22,180 nucleotides of DNA from an uncultured Collinsella sp. (GTDB lineage Bacteria; Actinomycetota; Coriobacteriia; Coriobacteriales; Coriobacteriaceae). The notes beneath the pieces were generated by a model. The model was not told the DNA's origin. It worked only from the letters and a program-made list of their open reading frames with translations, and searched no databases. Location: NCBI GenBank assembly GCA_900543845.1, contig UQTD01000032.1, positions 1-22,180 of the forward strand. Direction: 5' to 3'. Of the stretch, positions 7,750 to 14,379 are shown piece by piece; within the stretch, counting starts at the first letter, position 1; the number at the start of each line of letters is the position of its first letter. Made by a program: the position numbers and the translations under genes.

Positions 7750-7780
7750 TGGTGCAAAGGGGTCAGGTTGCTTTGCACCA
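7750..7780 (+). repeat. REP-like hairpin between the two gldA paralogues
   Basis: TGGTGCAAAG (7750-7759) pairs perfectly with CTTTGCACCA (7771-7780). The loop is GGGTCAGGTTG. No T-run follows, and a real terminator lies just before it, so termination is an unlikely main role. The loop resembles those at 406-438 and 10303-10333. Confidence 0.55.
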
Positions 7781-7810
7781 ATTGTTGTTGATGAAAGGGC
7801 GGATTCTCGT

Positions 7811-8878
7811 ATGGCGCTTCCCATGGTTTATGGCGGTCCCGGTCGGTATGTTCAGGGGCCGGGTGAGCTCTCGCGTCAGGGCAGGTATTTGTCATGGTTG
7901 GGCTGCGCTGCCTATGTCCTGTTTGACCAGGGCACCGAGGATCGGCTGTGCAGGCAGATCGTCGATGGATTTCTGGACGAAGATCTAAGCGAGCCGTTCT
8001 TTAAGATCTATAACGGTCCGTGTACGGAAGAGGCCGTTGTAAAAATGGCTAAGGAAGCCCGGGCTGAGTATTGCGACATGGTGGTGGGTATTGGCGGCGG
8101 CAAGATGCTCGATATCGCCAAGGCCGTTGCGTTTTATGCCGAGTTGCCGTTGTGCGTATGCCCCACGGCGGCTTCGATGGACGGTCCGTGCAGCGCGATT
8201 TCGGTGCTGTATCACGAGGATGGGTCGTTCGACCGCTACCTGATGCTCGAGAAGAATCCAGACCTGGTCGTGGTCGACACCAACGTGGTTGCGGCGGCTC
8301 CGCTGCGTATGACGGTCGCTGGCATGGGCGATGCACTGGCAACGTACTTCGAGGCGCGTTCGTGCACCGCGGCGCACGGCGCCAACGAGCACGGTGGCGC
8401 GCCGGGACACTTGGCCTTGGTTGCGGCTCGTGCCTGCTATGAAACACTCATGGAGTGCGGCGTCGCTGCCAAGCGCGATCTCAAAAAGGGCCGTATATCG
8501 CCGGCGGTTGAGCGCCTGATCGAGTGCAATATTCTGCTCTCGGGTGTTGGCTTTGAGAGCGGTGGCCTAGCGCTTGCCCATGCCATCGCCAACGGCCTGA
8601 CAATTCTGCCCGAGTGCAAGGCCATGCACGGTGAGGCCGTGGCATTTGGCCTGGTGGTCCAGCTGCGCCTAGAGCGTGCGCCCGAGCTTGATCAAGTGCT
8701 CGAGTTTTGCCAGCGCGTCGGTCTGCCGACGACGCTCGAGGAGCTGGGTCTTGGCGAGATTTCCGATGCCGATCTGATGAGCGTTGCAGATGCGGCCTTT
8801 AGAAACGAACGCAATATGGCCAACGAGCAAGCCAAGGTGACCAAACAAAAGCTCGTGCAGCTCATGTGCGAGGCATAG
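7811..8878 (+). CDS. Glycerol dehydrogenase-family paralogue
   Basis: This 355-residue protein is clearly homologous to the adjacent GldA over its whole length and about ten residues shorter. It keeps the NAD loop VGIGGGKMLDIAKAVAFY (92-109) and all three zinc ligands, D174 (GMGDALATYFEA), H257 (LALAHAIANG) and H273 (AMHGEAVAFG). It is therefore probably active. The N-terminal nucleotide-binding part (residues 25-75) has diverged most, and the C-terminal tail is different and Lys/Gln-rich. The start has AAAGGGCGG upstream. Codon use is less biased than in the upstream iron dehydrogenase, which suggests lower expression. It may act on a different polyol or hydroxyketone. A terminator and a repeat hairpin separate it from gldA, so the two are probably transcribed independently. 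Confidence 0.85.
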   Translation: MALPMVYGGPGRYVQGPGELSRQGRYLSWLGCAAYVLFDQGTEDRLCRQIVDGFLDEDLSEPFFKIYNGPCTEEAVVKMAKEARAEYCDMVVGIGGGKMLDIAKAVAFYAELPLCVCPTAASMDGPCSAISVLYHEDGSFDRYLMLEKNPDLVVVDTNVVAAAPLRMTVAGMGDALATYFEARSCTAAHGANEHGGAPGHLALVAARACYETLMECGVAAKRDLKKGRISPAVERLIECNILLSGVGFESGGLALAHAIANGLTILPECKAMHGEAVAFGLVVQLRLERAPELDQVLEFCQRVGLPTTLEELGLGEISDADLMSVADAAFRNERNMANEQAKVTKQKLVQLMCEA

Positions 8879-9029
8879 TTTGGCTCTTGATCGGCCTTGT
8901 GCGATCGAGGCGGAGATAGGCCATGGACTATTTGCCGCAAAGATGAGCCGCGTGTAATTTGCCCGAGGCGTGGGCCGATAGCGTATCATTATCTCTTGCT
9001 TGTTTGCACTGCTCAGGGAGGGGCCGCGC

Positions 9030-10283
9030 ATGGCGCAGGAACACGATCTGTTTGATGACATTATCGAGATCAGCAAGGGTTTCGACTTTCTTAAAAACCC
9101 GCTTGGCGGCGTGACCGATGCGCTCGATCCGTCGGCACCGCAGTGGAAGCCTGCCGACTACAAGGAGCGTCCGCGCGGCAACACCATTCCGTGCCTGACC
9201 TGCAAAAACGAAAAGAGCGGTTGCACCGCGTGCATGGACGTGTGCCCGGTCAACGCTATCGAGGTCGAGGAAGACTCCATCGAGATCCTCGACTCCTGTC
9301 GCAAGTGCGGCCTGTGCGCCGCTGCCTGTCCGACCGAGGCGATCATCTCGCCGCGCCTGGCGCCCAAAAACCTGTATGACGACATTGTCTCTGCTGCTAC
9401 GAGCCATGAGACCGCTTACGTCACCTGCACGCGCGCCCTCAAGCGCATGCCGCGCGAAAACGAGGTCGTCGTTGCCTGCGTGGGCGATATTACGGCCGAG
9501 ACCTGGTTCTCGGTACTGGCCGATTATCCCAACGTGAGCGTCTACCTGCCGTTGGGCGTGTGCGATAAGTGCCGCAACACCGGTGGCGAGGATATTCTGG
9601 GCGAGGCCATTGCCACTGCCGAGGAGTGGGCTGGTACGGGCATGGGCCTGGAGGTCGACCCCAAGAGCCTCAAATGCCATAAGCGCCGCGAGTACGAGCG
9701 TAAGGAGTACATGGAAAAGATTGCCCGCACCACGGGTCTAACCGTGACTAAGCTCAACCCGGCGACGGCGGCACTGGCCTCGGTGACGCAGAAGTTGAAG
9801 GCCCACCGTCACCAGATCACGCAGCTCGAGCGTACGCTCAACACCATGTGCGGCACCACGACGACTAAGCGTCGCCGTTCGCTCACGCACGGGCGGCAGC
9901 TGGTGCTCTCGACGCTGCAGAACCACCCCGAGCTTGCCCAGAACATGCAGGTGAGCACGCCGGAGTGCGATTTTGACAAGTGCACGTCGTGCGGCGAGTG
10001 CGTCAACGTGTGCCCCACGTTTGCCTGCGATTTGGTGGGAAGCGGTCGCTTTGCACTGGAGTCCACGTATTGCCTAGGTTGCGGAGCCTGCGTCAAGGTG
10101 TGCCCCGAGCATGCGCTTAAGTTGGTTGAGCATGATGCATCCAACCTGGTCGTCGTCGATCCCGAGGCCGAGGAAAAGGCCGCCCAGAAGGCGAAGGCTC
10201 ACGAAGAAGCTGAGAAGGTCAAGGCCGAGGCAAAGGCCAAGCTTGACAAGATGCTCGACCAGGTGGAAAAGCTCGCGGACTAG
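9030..10283 (+). CDS. Protein with a ferredoxin module at each end
   Basis: This is a 417-residue soluble iron-sulfur protein. The N-terminal module (53-104) has C55, C58, C65, C68, C72 and C90-x2-C-x2-C-x3-CP, enough for two [4Fe-4S] clusters. A second module (312-364) has C318-x2-C-x2-C-x3-CP and C348-x2-C-x2-C-x3-CP, also 2[4Fe-4S]. Between them (110-310) is a domain I cannot assign, with C133, C150, C178-x2-C181 and a basic stretch KRRR near 280. The tail (380-417) is a Lys/Glu/Ala-rich probable coiled coil. The ATG at 9030 follows GGGAGGGG. The likely role is electron transfer between oxidoreductases. The dehydrogenases upstream use NAD(P) and would not contact it directly, so its partner is unknown. 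Confidence 0.85.
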   Translation: MAQEHDLFDDIIEISKGFDFLKNPLGGVTDALDPSAPQWKPADYKERPRGNTIPCLTCKNEKSGCTACMDVCPVNAIEVEEDSIEILDSCRKCGLCAAACPTEAIISPRLAPKNLYDDIVSAATSHETAYVTCTRALKRMPRENEVVVACVGDITAETWFSVLADYPNVSVYLPLGVCDKCRNTGGEDILGEAIATAEEWAGTGMGLEVDPKSLKCHKRREYERKEYMEKIARTTGLTVTKLNPATAALASVTQKLKAHRHQITQLERTLNTMCGTTTTKRRRSLTHGRQLVLSTLQNHPELAQNMQVSTPECDFDKCTSCGECVNVCPTFACDLVGSGRFALESTYCLGCGACVKVCPEHALKLVEHDASNLVVVDPEAEEKAAQKAKAHEEAEKVKAEAKAKLDKMLDQVEKLAD

Positions 10284-10302
10284 CTAAAAGAGCGTACATG
10301 AT

Positions 10303-10333
10303 GGCCGGTGGGACAGGTACTGCCCCGCCGGCC
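10303..10333 (+). repeat. REP-like hairpin downstream of the double-ferredoxin gene
   Basis: GGCCGGTGGG (10303-10312) pairs with CCCGCCGGCC (10324-10333), with one G-T wobble. The central sequence GGGACAGGTACTG resembles the loops of two other hairpins in this window. It is followed by A residues and not T, so it is not a classical plus-strand terminator. Confidence 0.5.
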
Positions 10334-10404
10334 AAAAAAGTTGCGGTGGAATAGTTCCCGTCTTGCCCTTAAGCTGGCCATTCTAGGAACTATTCCACCG
10401 CAAC
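10334..10404 (-). terminator. Terminator of the dehydrogenase-GntR unit (19-bp stem)
   Basis: Positions 10340-10358 and 10386-10404 form a perfect 19-bp inverted repeat with a 27-nt loop. On the minus strand it is followed by six T residues (10339-10334). It lies 10 bp beyond the GntR stop codon. The stem is unusually long and may be a mobile hairpin recruited as a terminator. Confidence 0.78.
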
Positions 10405-10414
10405 TAATAGATGG

Positions 10415-11170
10415 TTAGCTCATACTGCTCTGATGGGTCTCGCTGCCGTTATTGCGGCGGGTGACCGTTTCGTGGAGTAAAAAGAAGCTGGGAACCTGCT
10501 TTGTCTCGGTGTATTCCATAAGGATGCCGTCGGCGTTGTAGGTCTGCCCGCGTACAACGGCGAGTGCGTTAAAGTCGTCGAGATCGAGTACGCGTGTATC
10601 CTCGGGCGTGGGATGCTCAATCGTTACATCGCGTTTGCCCGTGGCAATCTTAATTCCAAGGCCTTCTTCGAGGTAACGATAGATCGAGTCGTTGACAATC
10701 TCGGGTGTCAGCCCCGGTACCTGTGAGCTTAGGTAATAGGAGTCGTCGGAGCACACGGCTCGTCCGTCTGCATAACGGATGCGTTTAGCACGTGTGAGTT
10801 CACAGCCTTCGGGAAACCCGGTAATCTTGGAGAGCGCCTTGTTACAGACGAGGAGCTCAAAGACAGTGGTGACCGTTTTGAGCTCAAAGCCTCGGCTAGC
10901 TGCGATTTCCTTAAAGGTCTCGAGTCCGCCGCCACCACGATTCGTCTCGTCACTGATGTTGCGAATGACGCGCATGCCTTTGCCTTGCTGGGGGAGCACG
11001 TATCCATCTGCCGCAAGCATCGAGATGGCGCGACGGACCGTCATGCGCGAACAGCCAAACAGTTGCGTGAGTTCAGTCTCCGAAGGCAGATAGCTTAGAT
11101 AGGCGTATGTGCCGTCGTCAATCGACTGCTTCACGTTGTCATAAATGGTTTGGAAGATGGCTCGCGCCAT
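10415..11170 (-). CDS. GntR-family (HutC/UTRA) transcriptional repressor
   Basis: This is a 251-residue regulator. The winged helix-turn-helix covers residues 5-70, with LPSETELTQLFGCSRMTVRRAI as core and the wing QQGKGMRV. A UTRA effector domain (about 90-240) follows, with typical pieces ELTRAKRIRYADG, SIYRYLEE and TPEDTRVLDLD. UTRA domains bind small sugars or sugar phosphates, which fits the adjacent PTS/GH4 genes; a 6-phospho-glucoside is a plausible inducer. It is the second gene of the leftward unit, 65 bp after the dehydrogenase stop, with AGGAG before its ATG. TTGTCTA-based sites on the shared divergent promoter resemble operators of this subfamily, so it probably controls both arms and itself. 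Confidence 0.92.
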   Translation of the reverse strand: MARAIFQTIYDNVKQSIDDGTYAYLSYLPSETELTQLFGCSRMTVRRAISMLAADGYVLPQQGKGMRVIRNISDETNRGGGGLETFKEIAASRGFELKTVTTVFELLVCNKALSKITGFPEGCELTRAKRIRYADGRAVCSDDSYYLSSQVPGLTPEIVNDSIYRYLEEGLGIKIATGKRDVTIEHPTPEDTRVLDLDDFNALAVVRGQTYNADGILMEYTETKQVPSFFLLHETVTRRNNGSETHQSSMS

Positions 11171-11235
11171 GACGGTCTCCTAGAGCTGAGTGCGCGAGCG
11201 GTGGATGAGGACTGCTCGCGCAGGTGTCGATCGAT

Positions 11236-12261
11236 TTACTTGCTGGGGTCGATTATATATTTACCCATGGCACGCAGAGCTGGGTCTGACAGGATGGCGC
11301 CGAGTTCGTCGAGGGAAGCCACCTTGGCGACCATCGAGGATACGTCGAGCCTGCCAGAGTCGATGAGCTCGAGCGCGCGACGCTGCGTATAAGGGTTGAT
11401 GTAGGACGAGGTAAGCACGAGCTCCTTCTGGAAGACCTCGAAGGGCTTGACGGTGATTGTCTCATCGGGCTTGGTGAGGCCGAACATCATGACCGTAGCC
11501 TTGTGGCCGGCGATCTGGATGGCCTGCTCGATGGTGACGGGTTTGCCAACACACTCGATAACGACATCGACGTTGCCGACGCCCTCCTGCTTCAGGCGGG
11601 CCGGGACGTCCTCGTGGATGGAATCAATTGCCAGGTCGGCGCCGAGTTTGAGCGCAACCTCGCGCTTGCCTTCGACAGGCTCGAGCAAGACAACCTTGGT
11701 GGCGCCGGCGTTTTTAGCAAGCTGCATCATGAGCAGACCGATCATGCCACCGCCGATAACAACAACTGTGCTGCCGGGCTTGATGTTGCACATATCGATG
11801 CCGTGCAGGCAGCAGGCGACGGGCTCGGTCATAGCACCCTGCTCAAAGCTGGTGTGATCGCCCAACTTGTAGACTTGCTGCATATCGACGGAGCAGTACT
11901 CGGCAAAGCCGCCGTTAACGGTGGTGCCGTAACCGGTCATATGCTCGCAGTAGTGGTTGATTCCGTCGCGGCAGGGTTCGCAGCAGCCGCAGGGATGGTT
12001 TGGGTCGATGCACACGCGATCGCCCGGTTTAAAGCCAGCGACGTCGCTGCCCACGGCCTCGACAACGCCCGCAAACTCATGACCAAGGATCGTGGGCGGG
12101 GTAACGTCGGCTGCACCCTTGTCGCCTTCATAGATATGAACGTCGGTGCCGCAGACGCCGCAAGCTTTGACGTTGATCAGAACGTCGCGCTTGCCCACGG
12201 CCGGCTTTGCCGATTCCTCGACTCTGAGGTCGTGCTTTCCATAGAAGACCGCGCTTTTCAT
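11236..12261 (-). CDS. Zinc-dependent MDR dehydrogenase (sorbitol/threonine DH-like)
   Basis: This 341-residue medium-chain dehydrogenase oxidises a secondary alcohol with NAD(P). Catalytic zinc ligands are C37 in CGVCGTD and H61/E62 in GHEFAG, with E146 in TEPVAC. The structural zinc cysteines C91, C94, C97 and C105 are all present. The Rossmann loop is VIGGGMIG (168-175). Similar proteins act on polyols, butanediol or threonine, and the sequence does not decide between them. It is the first gene of the leftward unit, with AAGGAG just before the ATG and a good promoter 35-65 bp upstream that overlaps operator sites. Co-control with alpha-glucoside uptake suggests that its substrate is a polyol or ketose derived from the imported sugar. 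Confidence 0.9.
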   Translation of the reverse strand: MKSAVFYGKHDLRVEESAKPAVGKRDVLINVKACGVCGTDVHIYEGDKGAADVTPPTILGHEFAGVVEAVGSDVAGFKPGDRVCIDPNHPCGCCEPCRDGINHYCEHMTGYGTTVNGGFAEYCSVDMQQVYKLGDHTSFEQGAMTEPVACCLHGIDMCNIKPGSTVVVIGGGMIGLLMMQLAKNAGATKVVLLEPVEGKREVALKLGADLAIDSIHEDVPARLKQEGVGNVDVVIECVGKPVTIEQAIQIAGHKATVMMFGLTKPDETITVKPFEVFQKELVLTSSYINPYTQRRALELIDSGRLDVSSMVAKVASLDELGAILSDPALRAMGKYIIDPSK

Positions 12262-12297
12262 GGTGACTCCTTAACGTGGCGGTGAATATTGTAATGA

Positions 12298-12326
12298 AGT
12301 ATAGGCATGTCTACAGGTATAGACAA
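12298..12326 (-). promoter_or_regulatory. Promoter of the dehydrogenase-GntR unit
   Basis: On the minus strand TTGTCT (12326-12321) and TATACT (12303-12298) are separated by exactly 17 bp. The predicted start lies about 30 bases before the ATG. The -35 lies within a CTTGTCTA operator half-site, so repressor binding would block RNA polymerase. Confidence 0.7.
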
Positions 12327-12344
12327 GCACATCTAGACAAGTTG
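12308..12344 (-). promoter_or_regulatory. GntR operator cluster on the leftward promoter
   Basis: On the minus strand the half-site CTTGTCTA occurs at 12342-12335 and again 14 bp further on at 12327-12320. An inverted half TAGACA follows at 12313-12308. TTGTCTAGA resembles the TGGTCTAGACCA operators of the DasR/NagR group of GntR-HutC repressors. The sites overlap and flank the -35 element. Confidence 0.68.
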
Positions 12345-12407
12345 AAAAGAAATATAATTTGCGGCCATAAGCTATGTTAGATTTAGCAGGCAAAATACTG
12401 GACTTAT

Positions 12408-12432
12408 ACCGTTTACGGCCAATAATCGACCG
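12408..12432 (-). repeat. Second copy of the GCCGTAAACGG / CGGTCGATT repeat
   Basis: On the minus strand the sequence reads CGGTCGATTATTG followed by GCCGTAAACGGT. This is the same pair of words as at 4954-4976 but in permuted order, as if both were cut from a tandem array of a unit of about 21 nt. It lies between the two promoters of the sugar locus. Confidence 0.5.
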
Positions 12433-12452
12433 CTGACCGAACATAGAAACCG

Positions 12453-12481
12453 TATCAACTTGTCTAGATAAGTGATATGAT
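12453..12481 (+). promoter_or_regulatory. Promoter and operator of the PTS-GH4 genes
   Basis: TATGAT (12476-12481) is a good -10. The -35 is poor (TATCAA, 12453-12458, at 17 bp). The near-perfect palindrome ACTTGTCTAGATAAGT (12458-12473) fills the spacer between them. Its left half CAACTTGTCTAGAT recurs inverted at 12344-12331. A weak -35 with an operator in the spacer fits tight repression by the linked GntR protein. Confidence 0.68.
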
Positions 12482-12618
12482 AAAAATAGAAGCGCAAGAA
12501 GCCGGGGACACGGGCCCACCCGTCCAATTGCACGAGGTACACGCAAACGGCGCGTCTGCGGTCTCGAGTGAAGCCAAAACCGCAGTCGCTCCGAATGAAG
12601 AGAGGGGGATTCCCCGTC

Positions 12619-14223
12619 ATGATGCAAAAGATACAACGTTTCGGCGGTGCAATGTACACGCCTGCAATTCTTTTCGCATTTTCCGGAATTGTCGTCGGCC
12701 TGGGTACGTTGTTTACCACCGAGGCGATCTTTGGCGAGATGGCCACTGCGGGCCATCTTTGGTTTGATTGCTGGAATGTGCTGCTCCAGGGTGGTTGGAC
12801 GCTCTTTAACCAGATGCCGTTGCTGTTTTGCGTAGCGTTGCCAATCTCGCTCGCGAACAAGCAGAACGCTCGCTGCTGCATGGAGGCTTTGGCCATCTAT
12901 CTTACCTTCAACTACTTTGTAAGCACAATCTTGGGGCAGTGGGGCCCTGTCTTTGGCGTCGACTACTCTGTCGAGGCAGGCAGTGGTACTGGTCTTGCCA
13001 CTATCGCAAGCATCAAAACGCTTGATATGGGCATCATGGGCGCGCTCATTATCTCTGGTATCGCCACGATGCTGCATAACAAGTTCTTCGATACCGAGCT
13101 CCCCGAGTGGTTGGGCGTGTTCTCGGGCTCCGTGTTCATCTATATGATCGGTTTCTTCGTTATGGTTCCGGTCGCTCTTATCGCCTGCCTGGTGTGGCCG
13201 CATGTTCAGGCTGCTATCTCCGCCTTCCAGGGATTCATCCTTTCCGCCGGTACGTTTGGCGTGGGTGTCTTTGCTTTCTTCGAGCGCGTGCTGATTCCTA
13301 CAGGCCTGCACCACTTTATCTATACGCCGTTCTATTACGACAACGCGGCGGTCAACGGCGGCATCTTTGCTGCTTGGGCCAATATCCTGCCCCAACTGGC
13401 TGCCGATCCGAGCATTGCTCTTAAGGATGCCGCACCCTGGGCTGCCTATACCTGCCCTGGTTGGACTAAGGTCTTCGGCTCGCTTGGCGTCGCCATTGCG
13501 TTTTATATGACCGCCAAACCCGAGCGCAAGCAGCGTGTCAAGGCTCTGCTGATCCCGGTCACCCTTACCGCTATGCTTTGCGGTATCACCGAGCCGCTTG
13601 ACTTTACCTTCCTGTTCATTGCGCCCGGCCTGTTCGTCGTCCACTGCGTGCTCGGAGCGCTCGGCTGCATGGCTCAAAACCTCCTTGGCGTCGTGGGCAT
13701 CTTCGACGGCGGCATCATCTCGATGCTCTCGTGGGACTGGCTGCCCCTTTGGGCCGCACACGGTCTGCAGTACGCCATCTCCATCCTTGTCGGTCTGTGC
13801 TTTACCGCTCTTTGGGTCGTGGTCTTCCGTTTCCTGATCGTCAAGTTCGACTTTAAGACCCCCGGTCGCGAGGATGACGATGTTGAGGTCGAGCTCAAGT
13901 CCAAGGCCGACTACAAGCAAAAGCAGGGCGGTGCTGGCAAATCGGTCGCCCAGAGTAAAGATGATGAGCGCTTGGTGCTTGCCGAGAACATCCTCGATCT
14001 GCTCGGTGGCGCGGATAACATCATCGATGTAACTAACTGCGCTACCCGCCTGCGCGTTAACGTCAAGGACAAGGGCGTCGTTGCACCCGAGGCTTCCTTC
14101 AAGGCGATCGGTACGCATGGCTTGGTGGTCCAAGGTCAGTCAATCCAGGTCATCATCGGCCTTACCGTCCCGCAGGTTCGCGAGAAGTTCGAGAGTCTTC
14201 TGAAGTTCGAGAGTCTTCTGTAA
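12619..14223 (+). CDS. PTS alpha-glucoside transporter, EIICB
   Basis: This is a 534-residue membrane permease of the glucose/alpha-glucoside PTS class. EIIC (about 1-415) begins with the typical QRFGGAMYTPAILFAFSG and has roughly ten hydrophobic segments and the conserved loop CGITEPLDF (321-329). A charged linker (415-450) leads to EIIB, with phosphocysteine C474 in DVTNCATRLRV. No EIIA domain is fused or nearby, so a shared glucose-type EIIA is presumably borrowed. The likely product is an alpha-glucoside 6-phosphate for the GH4 enzyme downstream. The start is taken at 12619 after GAGGGGG, with ATG 12622 equally possible. The ribosome site can pair with the CCCC before the start. The last 12 codons are an exact 18-bp tandem duplication (14185-14202 and 14203-14220), repeating KFESLL at the C terminus. 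Confidence 0.92.
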   Translation: MMQKIQRFGGAMYTPAILFAFSGIVVGLGTLFTTEAIFGEMATAGHLWFDCWNVLLQGGWTLFNQMPLLFCVALPISLANKQNARCCMEALAIYLTFNYFVSTILGQWGPVFGVDYSVEAGSGTGLATIASIKTLDMGIMGALIISGIATMLHNKFFDTELPEWLGVFSGSVFIYMIGFFVMVPVALIACLVWPHVQAAISAFQGFILSAGTFGVGVFAFFERVLIPTGLHHFIYTPFYYDNAAVNGGIFAAWANILPQLAADPSIALKDAAPWAAYTCPGWTKVFGSLGVAIAFYMTAKPERKQRVKALLIPVTLTAMLCGITEPLDFTFLFIAPGLFVVHCVLGALGCMAQNLLGVVGIFDGGIISMLSWDWLPLWAAHGLQYAISILVGLCFTALWVVVFRFLIVKFDFKTPGREDDDVEVELKSKADYKQKQGGAGKSVAQSKDDERLVLAENILDLLGGADNIIDVTNCATRLRVNVKDKGVVAPEASFKAIGTHGLVVQGQSIQVIIGLTVPQVREKFESLLKFESLL

Positions 14224-14241
14224 ACCATCGTCCATCGAAAC

Positions 14242-14281
14242 AATCGGCCTTGCAGAGCCGGTATGCACCGCAAGGCCGATT
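14242..14281 (+). other. Intercistronic 12-bp hairpin between EIICB and GH4
   Basis: AATCGGCCTTGC (14242-14253) pairs perfectly with GCAAGGCCGATT (14270-14281) across a 16-nt loop. There is no T-run on either strand, so it is more likely an mRNA-processing or stability element than a terminator. Confidence 0.5.
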
Positions 14282-14379
14282 CTAGAGATAAAAAACTCCA
14301 CTTCTAGGTAACAATTCCAAACCGCGCAAGGCCGCGTGCGGGGACGGATTGAGCAAGCGGCCAGAATGAGGAGGACATC

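Noticed and set aside
10303..10333. Plus-strand terminator of the double-ferredoxin gene
   Set aside because: The stem is followed by A residues. The T-run belongs to the minus-strand terminator formed by the neighbouring 19-bp stem.
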